Below, in pieces: positions 41,243 through 49,719 of a stretch of 64,000 nucleotides of DNA (its first letter is position 1; each line of letters starts with the position of its first letter). Below the pieces are notes generated by a model. That model saw only the letters and a list, made by a program, of their open reading frames with translations, was not told where the DNA came from and did not search any database. The translations under genes were made by a program, and so were the position numbers. The stretch is from positions 59,202-123,201 of the IMG/VR virus record IMGVR_UViG_3300032223_001943. One strand, written 5' to 3'. The DNA is from a virus.

Positions 41243-41491
41243 TTAATTATGTGGTGATAAAACTAATGTTTTTGGTCGTTGAATAAATTCATCCCATTCT
41301 TCTTTTTCCATCATCGCTGCGTTATGATCCCATAACGTTGAGTATACTTCGTTTGAACGTTGAAGATATATACAATGTGGGTCCGCATCATCTAGTGGTG
41401 AATATGAATTTCCCTCCGGATCTCGCTGGATTATGACTTCCATATCGTCTGGAAGATTCTGGATTAATTCTTTTAGTTGTTTGACGTTCAT
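41243..41491 (-). CDS. phage hypothetical protein (82 aa)
   Basis: MNVKQLKELIQNLPDDMEVI, then IQRDPEGNSYSPLDDADPHC. The opening matches a widespread small phage family (L...I..LPDD..V). The same style appears at 39742. Confidence 0.6.
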   Translation of the reverse strand: MNVKQLKELIQNLPDDMEVIIQRDPEGNSYSPLDDADPHCIYLQRSNEVYSTLWDHNAAMMEKEEWDEFIQRPKTLVLSPHN

Positions 41492-41505
41492 GGTTATTCC
41501 CTCGT

Positions 41506-41661
41506 TTAATTATATTTCTCAATAATTTCAATGGCTTTTTTAAGTCCTTCAATTTCACCGTCATTGTATGTTTTGATAAAAACATTATTATTATTGAAAT
41601 CACCTTTTAAGTATGAAATTCGTTCCTGAATTTCAATTATTATTTCGGATTGGTTATTCAT
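41506..41661 (-). CDS. small protein (51 aa)
   Basis: MNNQSEIIIEIQERISYLKG, then YNDGEIEGLKKAIEIIEKYN. Helical; the end resembles short phage ORFs with E..GLK.AI.II. Confidence 0.5.
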   Translation of the reverse strand: MNNQSEIIIEIQERISYLKGDFNNNNVFIKTYNDGEIEGLKKAIEIIEKYN

Positions 41662-41663
41662 GA

Positions 41664-42038
41664 CTATTTGTTTTTAACGATTTCAATAAGTTTATCAATA
41701 CAAGCTGATTCAGCTTCTTCATTGGTTTTATAATCTTCATCACTATCTTTTAGATTTTCTTCAATACCATTTTCAATTAAAAAAGAATAAAGTTTTTCAT
41801 TAGATGAATAATATGGTACTGCCCAACCATCAAGCTGATGTTTATCTCTAAACCACTTGAAAACTTGCTGTTTCAATGGTGCTTTAGTAATATTTTTTAC
41901 ATCATTACTACTAGATGCTTGTGAATGTATTTGATAAAATTGTTTGTCTATATCATCATAGAATCCAAAACAAGGTTCATCAAATCCTAATTCCTTTAAA
42001 GCTAATGCTTGATTATAACCTACAAAATACTTTTCCAT
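41664..42038 (-). CDS. phage hypothetical protein, paralogue of 26669-27088
   Basis: 124 aa. MEKYFVGYNQALALKELGFD, then EPCFGFYDD and APLKQQVFKWFRDKHQLDGW. This is the more typical of the two paralogues and keeps the DEPCFG motif. Function unknown. Confidence 0.7.
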   Translation of the reverse strand: MEKYFVGYNQALALKELGFDEPCFGFYDDIDKQFYQIHSQASSSNDVKNITKAPLKQQVFKWFRDKHQLDGWAVPYYSSNEKLYSFLIENGIEENLKDSDEDYKTNEEAESACIDKLIEIVKNK

Positions 42039-42089
42039 GACTATTTGTTTTTTTCTTTAAATATAAGAAATTATTTTTGATATCATAAC

Positions 42090-42182
42090 TTATTTAATTA
42101 TTTCTTTTATCACCCAAATTAAACCACAACCGGTGATTGTTGATAACACTATATTTATCGTGATTATTAATAGTTGTCGCAT
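42090..42182 (-). CDS. 30-residue membrane peptide
   Basis: MRQLLIITINIVLSTITGCG, then LIWVIKEIIK. One membrane helix. Weak evidence. Confidence 0.35.
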   Translation of the reverse strand: MRQLLIITINIVLSTITGCGLIWVIKEIIK

Positions 42183-42203
42183 GATTTATTTTTTACCACC
42201 CAT

Positions 42204-42539
42204 TTAATTTATTAATACTTGATCCAGGAAATATCGGATTGTCTTGACCACCTTCTGTCTATCTTTATCCAATACATTTGGATTATATTCATTCAAGGCG
42301 ATAACATCATTTTCATTTAACATATTGAGAATCTTATGAACCATATCTTTTTTATTCATAAATGAATTAACGGTATACCATTCATCGTTAATACGAAATG
42401 ATATTGTTTGGGTTTTATGATTATCAAAAAAATTTTTAACCTCCGATTGATATCTTCTTTTAAGGAATGACAATATTCGTTGATCATATTGTTCAACTTC
42501 TTCTTTTAAGATTTTTCTTATCGATTCCTTTAGGTCCAT
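42204..42539 (-). CDS. small protein with targeting-like N-terminus (111 aa)
   Basis: Start at MDLKESIRKILKEEVEQYDQ, after which a helical domain (FLKRRYQSEVKNFFDNHKT) and TISFRINDEWYTVNSF follow. Paired with 42544: both begin with the same segment, probably from duplication of the leader. No own promoter motif; 4 bases follow the previous stop. Confidence 0.6.
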   Translation of the reverse strand: MDLKESIRKILKEEVEQYDQRILSFLKRRYQSEVKNFFDNHKTQTISFRINDEWYTVNSFMNKKDMVHKILNMLNENDVIALNEYNPNVLDKDRQKVVKTIRYFLDQVLIN

Positions 42540-42543
42540 ATTA

Positions 42544-43017
42544 TTAATTATTTGGGTTACAAGGTTCAAGTTGATTACTCGATTCAATTAATTCATCGAT
42601 TGAAAATCCATCCATACCCATTATCTTTTGGATTTCACCCATATAATTATCTTCAAACCATTCTTCGATATAATTCCTTAAGTAATTCCTTCTAACCGGT
42701 ATAAAACTTAAGATATGATTAATTAAGGATTTTGGAACCATAAGTATACCAGTAGTAAAACTTCGTTCATTTGTTGGTCTAACATCATCCCATACATCCT
42801 CATCAACATCAAAATATAACACAATATACACAATTTCTTCACCATCCTTACAAAATGTAAACTTATGTGTTGATTCGGAAATTTTCTTGTGGTACATTTC
42901 AATCCCCGAAAAAACAGTTTTAACCATTTTAAGGAGTGTTTGATTAACTTTTTCGTCGGGCTTAATATATTTAACTTCTTCCCTCAATATTTTTCTTATT
43001 GATTCTTTTAGATTCAT
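42544..43017 (-). CDS. protein with targeting-like N-terminus (157 aa)
   Basis: MNLKESIRKILREEVKYIKP, then KMVKTVFSGIEMYHKKISES and IVYIVLYFDVDEDVWDDV. The rest shows no family, with a helical C-terminus. Late motif at 43018-43030 (minus strand AATATTTATTAAT) touches the ATG. Confidence 0.6.
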   Translation of the reverse strand: MNLKESIRKILREEVKYIKPDEKVNQTLLKMVKTVFSGIEMYHKKISESTHKFTFCKDGEEIVYIVLYFDVDEDVWDDVRPTNERSFTTGILMVPKSLINHILSFIPVRRNYLRNYIEEWFEDNYMGEIQKIMGMDGFSIDELIESSNQLEPCNPNN

Positions 43018-43030
43018 ATTAATAAATATT
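43018..43030 (-). promoter_or_regulatory. late-type promoter motif touching the start codon
   Basis: AATATTTATTAATATG on the minus strand, the consensus form of the motif. Confidence 0.5.
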
Positions 43031-43062
43031 ATATTGTTGGAGTTTATTTCTTAAATATAATA

Positions 43063-43100
43063 AAAATCCCCCAGGATTTTATTCGTGAGGGGTTATTTTT
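43063..43100 (-). terminator. intrinsic terminator
   Basis: AACCCCTC and GGGGGATT arms with a T-rich 3' side on the minus strand, just after the gene at 43103. Confidence 0.6.
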
Positions 43101-43102
43101 CC

Positions 43103-43366
43103 TTATACAAGCTCGTTGATGAATAATACCAACTTCATTGTTTTTGGTCTAGCTTCGTGGTGTTCACGTTGGTAGTTCCAGGATTTACCAGCGGAATCCG
43201 TTAACTCCATTTTACCGTCTAGGAAATCACAAAATTGATTTAAGTTCCAGGTGGCAAGTTTAACTCCGTATTGATCCGTGATGATATATTCATCCATTGA
43301 TTTTTTCTTCGCTTTTAGACAATCACCCTCGTAGTTGATTAATCCTAATTCATTTCTTTTGTTCAT
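43103..43366 (-). CDS. hypothetical protein (87 aa)
   Basis: MNKRNELGLINYEGDCLKAK, ITDQYGVKLATWNLNQFCDF. Beta-rich core resembling a small phage protein of unknown role. Two bases after the previous stop. Confidence 0.55.
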   Translation of the reverse strand: MNKRNELGLINYEGDCLKAKKKSMDEYIITDQYGVKLATWNLNQFCDFLDGKMELTDSAGKSWNYQREHHEARPKTMKLVLFINELV

Positions 43367-43368
43367 GA

Positions 43369-43758
43369 TTATAATAAATTTAATTTAACCGCGTCTTTTA
43401 ATAAATTGATGATGATGTTTAATAATTCATCCGTGATTTCAATTCCACCACCACGTTCCAATGCCGATTCAATGGATGTTTCATTCAATTTTGATAAATT
43501 TAATAAAAAATCTTCATTATCCCAATATTCGGTTTGTTCGGTTAGTTTATCCTGGATTTCAATGGATGCCATTGTGTATGTTCCAGTATTTCTTATTACT
43601 GAATATTCCAATAAATAACGATCATCTTCATATATTAAATCTTCGGTGTGTGTCGGATCTAAATCCATTTCAATAAATGTAAACCCATTTTGTTTGTTCA
43701 CTTGTACATCTTCCTTAACGTACCATACCCCGTTTATTTCTACTCTGTCCATTGCCAT
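43369..43758 (-). CDS. hypothetical protein (129 aa)
   Basis: MAMDRVEINGVWYVKEDVQV, then FIEMDLDPTHTEDLIYEDDR and a helical C-terminal ITDELLNIIINLLKDAVKL. TATATTTG upstream on the minus strand. No family. Confidence 0.55.
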   Translation of the reverse strand: MAMDRVEINGVWYVKEDVQVNKQNGFTFIEMDLDPTHTEDLIYEDDRYLLEYSVIRNTGTYTMASIEIQDKLTEQTEYWDNEDFLLNLSKLNETSIESALERGGGIEITDELLNIIINLLKDAVKLNLL

Positions 43759-43786
43759 AATATTTATTTTTTACCAAATATACTAA

Positions 43787-44170
43787 TTAATATTCATCTT
43801 CATCCAAAAATTCATCAAAATTTTCTTTTGATAATTCTTCATCCAGGTTTTTCATTTCATTCGTTAGTCGTTGAATGAATGTTTCATCACCATCATCACC
43901 GGATAACAAATAATCAATTCGTTTTGCGTATATCGCAGCTTTTCTCAATATTTCATAACCCTTCTTAAATTCATTGATGACTTCATCTGGGTATTGATAA
44001 TGATTAAGTTCTTCCGGATATTTTTCATAATGATCGTCATCCAACCAACGTTTCGATTCTTTTATTTCTCGTTCGGATTTTGGTTGACCACTTTTTGAAA
44101 TTTCATGTTTAACATATCCCGCGATATCGTTGATAACATATTCTCTATATTCAAATCTTCCTCCGCTCAT
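43787..44170 (-). CDS. hypothetical protein (127 aa)
   Basis: MSGGRFEYREYVINDIAGYV, then KGYEILRKAAIYAKRIDYLL and GDDGDETFIQRL. I recognise MSGGRF...Y...I...LLSGDDGEE.F..RL from many phage and plasmid proteins. Function unknown. TATATTTG at 44194-44201. Confidence 0.7.
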   Translation of the reverse strand: MSGGRFEYREYVINDIAGYVKHEISKSGQPKSEREIKESKRWLDDDHYEKYPEELNHYQYPDEVINEFKKGYEILRKAAIYAKRIDYLLSGDDGDETFIQRLTNEMKNLDEELSKENFDEFLDEDEY

Positions 44171-44193
44171 GACTATTATGTTTTTTGTATACC

Positions 44194-44201
44194 CAAATAT
44201 A
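44194..44201 (-). promoter_or_regulatory. Bacteroidota-type promoter element TATATTTG
   Basis: Minus strand TTATATTTGGG, 23 bases before the gene starting at 44170. Confidence 0.45.
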
Positions 44202-44227
44202 AGAATAAAAATTGATTGAATGATAAT

Positions 44228-44935
44228 TTATTTTGATATTTTTTCAATAAATTCTTTAACCCCTTCTGTCGCAGGTTTTTCAATATAAGTAATATTATAT
44301 TTGGATAATGTTTTGACTGGGTTTGGATCAATATAAAAAACTTCGCACCCTTCTTTTACATTGGATAATAATGTTAATGTATATGATATGGATAAACTTG
44401 TTCCAATGATTAATAAGATATCCGCCGTTGATATTTCCGTATATGCTTCATCAACTTGAAATGGGTATTCTTCAAACCACACAATATGTGGTCTTAACTG
44501 TGAATTTGTTTTTTCGCACTTATCACCAACTTTAATTTCATTATAACCAATATCATAAACTGTATCATAATTTGTTGTTGACCCATTGAAGAATGTTCCC
44601 CTCACTTTTGTTAATTCGCCATGAAGATGTATCACATTTGTGGCACCCGCACGTTCCAACAAATCACTAACATTTTGGGTAATATGGATAACATTAAAGT
44701 TTTCTTCCAATTGGACCAGTTGTTTGTGTGCGTCGTTTGGTTCAACATCTTTAAGTTGTGATCTTCGTTCATTATAAAAATCCAACACTTTTTCACGATT
44801 CTTCTTCCAACCGGTTGGTGTGCAGACTTCCTCAATGTTATAGTTATTCCAGGTTCCGTTATTTGTGTCCCTGAACGTCGTTATCCCCGATTCTTTATCT
44901 AAACCAGCCCCACTAAATATTGTGATCTTTTTCAT
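44228..44935 (-). CDS. sirtuin-like NAD-dependent deacylase
   Basis: 235 aa. FSGAGLDKESGITTFRD (NAD-binding GAG), HITQNVSDLLERAG, VIHLHGEL with catalytic His, RPHIVWFEEYPF, DILLIIGTSLSISY. Departures: the canonical TQN-x-D reads TQNVS, and the zinc-binding Cys pairs are absent (only one Cys follows the His). It removes acyl groups from Lys using NAD. It could change host or phage protein acylation, or NAD level. Confidence 0.85.
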   Translation of the reverse strand: MKKITIFSGAGLDKESGITTFRDTNNGTWNNYNIEEVCTPTGWKKNREKVLDFYNERRSQLKDVEPNDAHKQLVQLEENFNVIHITQNVSDLLERAGATNVIHLHGELTKVRGTFFNGSTTNYDTVYDIGYNEIKVGDKCEKTNSQLRPHIVWFEEYPFQVDEAYTEISTADILLIIGTSLSISYTLTLLSNVKEGCEVFYIDPNPVKTLSKYNITYIEKPATEGVKEFIEKISK

Positions 44936-45160
44936 TTACTTAAAAAATAGTTTGTTTATCCAGATCCCGAGCATCACAATACTGGTTAGGATTAAAGTTA
45001 AAAACGTCATAAATAAAACATAGACAGCACCGATTAATGTTAACTCCTTAAACCCCATATCCGTTTTATCCTCAATGATAATTCTACCAATAAGGTAACA
45101 AAATAAAGTTAAACAAACAAGTACAACAATACCAGTTAAAAATCCACTTAATATTTCCAT
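44936..45160 (-). CDS. two-helix membrane protein (74 aa)
   Basis: Start at MEILSGFLTGIVVLVCLTLF. A second helix LIGAVYVLFMTFLTLILTSI follows. The start of the sirtuin gene follows its stop by one base. No family. Confidence 0.55.
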   Translation of the reverse strand: MEILSGFLTGIVVLVCLTLFCYLIGRIIIEDKTDMGFKELTLIGAVYVLFMTFLTLILTSIVMLGIWINKLFFK

Positions 45161-45164
45161 AATT

Positions 45165-46049
45165 TTAATCTTCCGAACATAATTTATTACCGTTAAGGTC
45201 ACAATACACAATATTTGGTTCAGGTAATAAAATACCACCTTTAACGTTGGTTTGACATTCTTTTAATTCAAGATAATCGATATTAATAATTTGTGTATCT
45301 TCCAATAATACAAACCCATACAATTCCTTAACTGGTATATTATTCACCATTTGGTTAGTGAATACACGCAAAACTCCCGCCGACTTGTTTAAGAAATAAT
45401 CGGCCAATTTTTCACCAAATAATGTATTGTGTTGTTCATTTAACCCAAAAAAATATTCCCCATCAACCTTTTTCACATCCCAAACAATATCTTCATATTT
45501 TGTTGATACAGTTAAGATTCCTCCGGTTGCCTTTTCGGTGAAACATAAGTCCAAAAATTTGGTGAACTTTTGGATATAATCTGAAGAAATTGTGGATTTT
45601 GGTCCAGAAATCACACTACTTTTACTTATTGAATTATCCATAACCTGGTCAAAACATTTCATTACCGCAGATCCCGGAATGAACTTAAATAATTTCATCG
45701 ATGGATCATATCTGAATACCATTAATTCATCCAATAAAAAATTGAGTCGATCATCCACTTCACCCATGAATTCATCTACCATTTCTTCTATTTCTTCCGG
45801 ATCAATATCAACATCAAAAATGAAATCATCAATCAATTCGGACAACTTATTGTTTTTATAAACATCCGAATCTTTTCTGGAATCCGAATAACTATAAACC
45901 TCACCCTGCGAAGCGTCAATTAAAAACTTAACATCACGATTAAGTAAATCTTCTTCCGTGAATTCTTCTTCTAATTCCAATTCATCTTCGATTGGTGATA
46001 CTGAATCTTCTTGGTAACATATATAATATGTATATTTTTTCTTCTTCAT
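45165..46049 (-). CDS. large acidic hypothetical protein (294 aa)
   Basis: Very acidic first 100 residues (IEDELELEEEFTEEDLLNRD, DIDPEEIEEMVDEFMG), then a globular part with VISGPKSTISSDYIQKFTKF and VRNIPVKELYGF-like NIPVKELYGFVLL. No family. Abuts the gene at 46051. Confidence 0.55.
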   Translation of the reverse strand: MKKKKYTYYICYQEDSVSPIEDELELEEEFTEEDLLNRDVKFLIDASQGEVYSYSDSRKDSDVYKNNKLSELIDDFIFDVDIDPEEIEEMVDEFMGEVDDRLNFLLDELMVFRYDPSMKLFKFIPGSAVMKCFDQVMDNSISKSSVISGPKSTISSDYIQKFTKFLDLCFTEKATGGILTVSTKYEDIVWDVKKVDGEYFFGLNEQHNTLFGEKLADYFLNKSAGVLRVFTNQMVNNIPVKELYGFVLLEDTQIINIDYLELKECQTNVKGGILLPEPNIVYCDLNGNKLCSED

Positions 46050-46050
46050 C

Positions 46051-46284
46051 TTATTTTTTATTTAATTCGATTAATAATAAATCAACCCCCTTAAGTGCTC
46101 GACCCAACGCTTCTTCGGGCGAACAGTGACCAGCCATTGCTGCCGCCATAAGTTGTGTTGCAATATACTCACGTTTAGTAAGTCCATTATGATATGGAAT
46201 CAAGGAATCTATAGGAAACGCTAATTTATTTCCATTTTCTAATGCCCGTTCTTCATTCATTTCGTTTGCCTTTTCTGGTGTCAT
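46051..46284 (-). CDS. small phage protein with GLTKREY motif (77 aa)
   Basis: MTPEKANEMNEERALENGNK, then PIDSLIPYHNGLTKREYIATQ. The GLTKREYxA..M motif is typical of small proteins in Bacteroidota phages. Function unknown. Confidence 0.65.
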   Translation of the reverse strand: MTPEKANEMNEERALENGNKLAFPIDSLIPYHNGLTKREYIATQLMAAAMAGHCSPEEALGRALKGVDLLLIELNKK

Positions 46285-46457
46285 CTTTTTTCGTTTAAAA
46301 GTTCATTAAATTTACCAATCAAAACCCTTCTCGTTGTTCGATATTGATTTAACCCAAAAATACTATTTTCTTCATCATTATCCAAATATTTTTCAATGAA
46401 ATAATTAAAAAATTTAATATCATCCAAAATATCCAATAATTCAATTTCATTATTCAT
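46281..46457 (-). CDS. small acidic protein (58 aa)
   Basis: MNNEIELLDILDDIKFFNYF, then IEKYLDNDEENSIFGLNQYR. ATGA overlap with the start of 46051 supports it. Confidence 0.55.
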   Translation of the reverse strand: MNNEIELLDILDDIKFFNYFIEKYLDNDEENSIFGLNQYRTTRRVLIGKFNELLNEKR

Positions 46458-46508
46458 CTTCTTCTCGTTTATTATATAAGATAATAAAAATATAGAATAA
46501 TATCAACT

Positions 46509-48131
46509 CTATGCTGATATTCGCACACATTTTGACTTGTGTGATTCTAAATTTTTACCTAAAGACCCGATAGGGTTCCTCCATCTCAATGAGGAGATAA
46601 TAGAATATAACTCACGCCAATTTGTCCATTTCTTATCAATATTCTCTCCAAGTAGATAGTTCAACTTCTCTTGATTTATTAACGATAATGATGGATATAT
46701 GCTATTACCTTTTATATATTTTATAATTCCACGTCTACCAATTTCCATTGCCGCGGCAACTGGATCCGGATAATCGTAGATTAAATTTCCAATAAAACTA
46801 GAATAACAAGGATTAACCATTATTAGATTTAATCCAATATTTTGACAATATTTTAAGATTAATTTTGATGTTAATTCTCTATGCCAAATGTTTTTTGTTA
46901 TTCTATTCGCATCTTTTGATTTGTCTTTATGGTCTGGTTTGAAATCCAGATCTTCCATAACAAAATTATAAACACGATAATGTTTAACCAAATTAAAAAT
47001 ATATTTCCACACATTCGTTATTTCGGTTTTTCGTTTATTATTTTGTTTAATTTGTTTTTTATCCGATGACGATAACTTTAATTTTGTTCCTAATCTTGAT
47101 AAATCAATAACTTCTTTATAAATTATTTTTCCAACTTGATTCTTTTTTGTTTTATCAAAAATAACAAAACCAATATATTTTGGATTTAAGTCAACTGAAA
47201 TGTAACGACCTTCAACCTTATTAAGTTTTTTTCTATTTTCAAGTTCGGTTATAAATTCTTTATATATTTCTTTTTTTTCTTCTGGAGTATCAACAAGTTT
47301 TTGTTGTTTTTTACATTCGATATTATTAAATGAAAATCCATTTAATAATTCATTATCATATCCAAATATGATATCATTATTAATAACTCTAACAGTTAAT
47401 GGTATTAACTTATCATCCGTTAATAACTGAAGTTGATTGAATAATTTTCTTTTATTTTTTGGAATGTTAACTTCAATTTCAATGGAAGTATTTCTGTTTG
47501 GTTTGAATATTACTTTATTGTTGTTAAAATCAAAAAAGAATTTTCTATTACCTTTTTCACATGCACTTCCAATAAAGTAAAACCCAATAACTCTGTTATT
47601 TTTGAATTCGGTCTTATATTTTAATAATAGTTCTTGTTTTCCCTGAATTGTTTTTTTGATAATATCAATTTCTTTTTTATCCATTATTTTTGATAATGTG
47701 ATATTTAAGGAGTTAATTTTAACATTTAATTTTGTTATTTTCCGTTGTAAAGATTTTCCTCCAAAAGTTATATTTTTTCCAATATTTCTTTTATATCTAT
47801 TGACTTTATTGATTAAATGAAATTTTCTTCGTTTTTCTTTTTTCGTTAAGAATTCTTCATTCTCTAAAATCTTCTCAATTTTTTTAATTTCATTTAACTT
47901 CTTTTCTTCACTGGTTTGATATTGATTATATTTTGTTTTAACATCTTGTTTACATATTTCATATATTGATTGATCTATATATTGATTCAATTGTTGTTCG
48001 TTAAATGAATTATCTGACAATAATTCTAGATTATTATATAATTTATAAAACAATCCGGTATAAGTGGATTGATATTTCATTAACAATTCATAATCCGAAC
48101 AATTGGTTATATGTAGTTTTTCACTTAACAT
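46509..48131 (-). CDS. tnpB: long TnpB without zinc ribbon
   Basis: 540 aa, longer than the usual 350 to 450. RuvC-I Asp in RYISVDLNPKYIGFVIF, RuvC-II Glu in NFVMEDLDFKPDH, RuvC-III with NPCYSSFIGNLIYDYPDPVAAAMEIGRRG, whose Asp completes the triad. No CxxC pairs. The same architecture is seen in the copy at 62447. The N-terminal 200 residues are Lys-rich and coiled-coil-like. Probably an RNA-guided nuclease of the TnpB-related YTS/YSS-IG clade. Starts inside the recombinase gene (11-base overlap). Confidence 0.85.
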   Translation of the reverse strand: MLSEKLHITNCSDYELLMKYQSTYTGLFYKLYNNLELLSDNSFNEQQLNQYIDQSIYEICKQDVKTKYNQYQTSEEKKLNEIKKIEKILENEEFLTKKEKRRKFHLINKVNRYKRNIGKNITFGGKSLQRKITKLNVKINSLNITLSKIMDKKEIDIIKKTIQGKQELLLKYKTEFKNNRVIGFYFIGSACEKGNRKFFFDFNNNKVIFKPNRNTSIEIEVNIPKNKRKLFNQLQLLTDDKLIPLTVRVINNDIIFGYDNELLNGFSFNNIECKKQQKLVDTPEEKKEIYKEFITELENRKKLNKVEGRYISVDLNPKYIGFVIFDKTKKNQVGKIIYKEVIDLSRLGTKLKLSSSDKKQIKQNNKRKTEITNVWKYIFNLVKHYRVYNFVMEDLDFKPDHKDKSKDANRITKNIWHRELTSKLILKYCQNIGLNLIMVNPCYSSFIGNLIYDYPDPVAAAMEIGRRGIIKYIKGNSIYPSLSLINQEKLNYLLGENIDKKWTNWRELYSIISSLRWRNPIGSLGKNLESHKSKCVRISA

Positions 48132-48720
48132 CCGATAGGTTAATTTCTTCTGAAGTTAATGACTCAATTATTTTTTTTCTTTTTCTACTTGAATATATTT
48201 TAGATGAAAAATGATGGATTATCGCTATCATGTCATCAATAATTTCTTGATTTTTGGTTTTGTCAATTGTGTTGTCCAAGACGATTAAATTAACATTAAA
48301 TAATTTACATAAGTGTTCAAAATCGTCAAAACCAATTCTTAATAACCTGTCCTTATATTCAATTATTATTGTATCGATATTTTTTGATATTATTTCTTTA
48401 TATAAACGTCTATATTCTTTTCTATTATAGTTTAAAGCAGAACCAATTTCAGAATATATTTCATCAACGATCAAACCTTTAGCTGAAGCAAAAGATTTTA
48501 ATCGTTCAACTTGTCTTGTTAAATTTTCTTTTTGATTTGTTGTTGAACATCTTGCGTATAATACTGTTTTACGGTTAACCATTTCCAATGGATCAACTTT
48601 ATCAATATAATCATAACGACCGGTTGGTGTTATGGTATAACTAATTTTTCCTTGTTTAACCCATCGACATAAAGTTTCTCGACAAATGTTATATTTTAAC
48701 ATGACTTCTTTCGCTTTCAT
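48121..48720 (-). CDS. tnpA: IS607 serine recombinase TnpA
   Basis: 199 aa. HTH KYNICRETLCRWVKQGKI, serine nucleophile in VLYARCSTTNQ, YSEIGSALNYNRKEY, IEYKDRLLRIGFDD. Closest here to 61858 at the N-terminus (MKAKEV). TATATTTATTAGT ends directly at its ATG. Confidence 0.9.
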   Translation of the reverse strand: MKAKEVMLKYNICRETLCRWVKQGKISYTITPTGRYDYIDKVDPLEMVNRKTVLYARCSTTNQKENLTRQVERLKSFASAKGLIVDEIYSEIGSALNYNRKEYRRLYKEIISKNIDTIIIEYKDRLLRIGFDDFEHLCKLFNVNLIVLDNTIDKTKNQEIIDDMIAIIHHFSSKIYSSRKRKKIIESLTSEEINLSDVK

Positions 48721-48733
48721 ACTAATAAATATA
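48721..48733 (-). promoter_or_regulatory. late-type motif before tnpA of element 2
   Basis: Minus strand TATATTTATTAGT, then ATG: close to the phage late consensus and in the same position. Confidence 0.45.
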
Positions 48734-48817
48734 CACCATGAATGGAAAAGTTAAAGATTAAAACAAAAAAATATTGACTTTTTTATAAATAAATGTTAAT
48801 TTAATACTATTAAAATG

Positions 48818-49147
48818 TTAATAAACTAATATAACATGATAATCGTATGTCCCACTATTAATTTTGAATAATAAAACATTAAGATTAGAATCTTTAATAA
48901 TTTCCCTACAAAATAGTTCCACCCCACCTTTACCAGGTTCAATATTAAATTTACTTGATAAAACTTCGGTTACATGTTCCGAAATAGAATCATCGGTAAC
49001 TACCCTCAAGGTCTTATTACTATCACAACCAACATATTTTTTGAAGATCAATTCTTCCTTATCCATATATCGTTTGTCAATCACCCTTAATTGACTCAAA
49101 CCAGTTAATGATATCAATAAAAAAACCAATAAAATCTTAAAATTCAT
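48818..49147 (-). CDS. exported protein, paralogue of 4743-5288
   Basis: 109 aa. Signal peptide MNFKILLVFLLISLTGLSQ. VVTDDSISEHVTEVLSSKFN and NVLLFKINSG align with the exported protein at 4743. It lacks that protein's CxxC tail. Overlaps the 49137 gene by 11 bases. Confidence 0.6.
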   Translation of the reverse strand: MNFKILLVFLLISLTGLSQLRVIDKRYMDKEELIFKKYVGCDSNKTLRVVTDDSISEHVTEVLSSKFNIEPGKGGVELFCREIIKDSNLNVLLFKINSGTYDYHVILVY

Positions 49148-49343
49148 CGTAATCTGTTAATGTTAATTTAGTACCGTCCACACATCTAACTTCCACAATA
49201 TCCCCCAGTAAAGTTGGGGTAAAACATACGGTATATTGACCACCGATAGATACCGCTTTTAAGTCTTTTTCTTCCTTCCATTTCACAAACTTTTCCATTT
49301 GTTTTTTGGTTAATTGGAAGGTTATTAAATCTTTATTTTCCAT
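49137..49343 (-). CDS. small hypothetical protein (68 aa)
   Basis: MENKDLITFQLTKKQMEKFV, VSIGGQYTVCFTPTLLGDIV. The pattern (FT.T.LG..V.V) fits a small beta-rich phage protein. TAAATTTG upstream. Confidence 0.55.
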   Translation of the reverse strand: MENKDLITFQLTKKQMEKFVKWKEEKDLKAVSIGGQYTVCFTPTLLGDIVEVRCVDGTKLTLTDYDEF

Positions 49344-49374
49344 AACACAAATTTAGTTATTTTCCCTTGAATAT

Positions 49375-49719
49375 TCAATATTTAACAACATGAACAATTA
49401 ATCCTAAATTGGTGGCGTTTTCAATCATATTACGAGTACCCGAACTTTTTTCATCCCAGAACGCGATCAACATATCCCCATATTCAGCCATTTGTTTATT
49501 TCTCAATGGTCCAGCCTTCCTACCAAACTTCTTCCAATCGGGGGGAAATAATTTAACATCATAGCCATTCTCCTTAGCATATCGTTCGCCTAATGAATCC
49601 GCACCCTTAGCAGTACCACTAACAATTTCCACATCAACGAAATCAATAATTTCATCACATTTTTCTTTTAATAGGGAATAATTATTAAAATCCCTTCCCC
49701 CAGCAATAACAATCTTCAT
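49375..49719 (-). CDS. YspA/DUF2493 SLOG-domain protein
   Basis: 114 aa Rossmann-like domain. MKIVIAGGRDFNNYSLL, EIVSGTAKGADSLGERYA, FPPDWKKFGRKAGPLRNKQM, LIAFWDEKSSGTRNMIE are hallmark motifs. SLOG domains bind nucleotides or ADP-ribose-related ligands and are common in phages. The exact role is unknown. With ADP-ribosyltransferase-like and sirtuin genes present, a link to NAD metabolites is conceivable. Confidence 0.85.
   Translation of the reverse strand: MKIVIAGGRDFNNYSLLKEKCDEIIDFVDVEIVSGTAKGADSLGERYAKENGYDVKLFPPDWKKFGRKAGPLRNKQMAEYGDMLIAFWDEKSSGTRNMIENATNLGLIVHVVKY

Larger units (their letters stand above)
46480..48733 (-). mobile_element. IS607-family element 2
   Basis: Recombinase gene 48121-48720 and tnpB 46509-48131. 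A CACACA/TGTGTG hairpin at 46523-46542 overlaps the tnpB 3' end, where a guide RNA scaffold is expected. Ends approximate. Confidence 0.8.
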
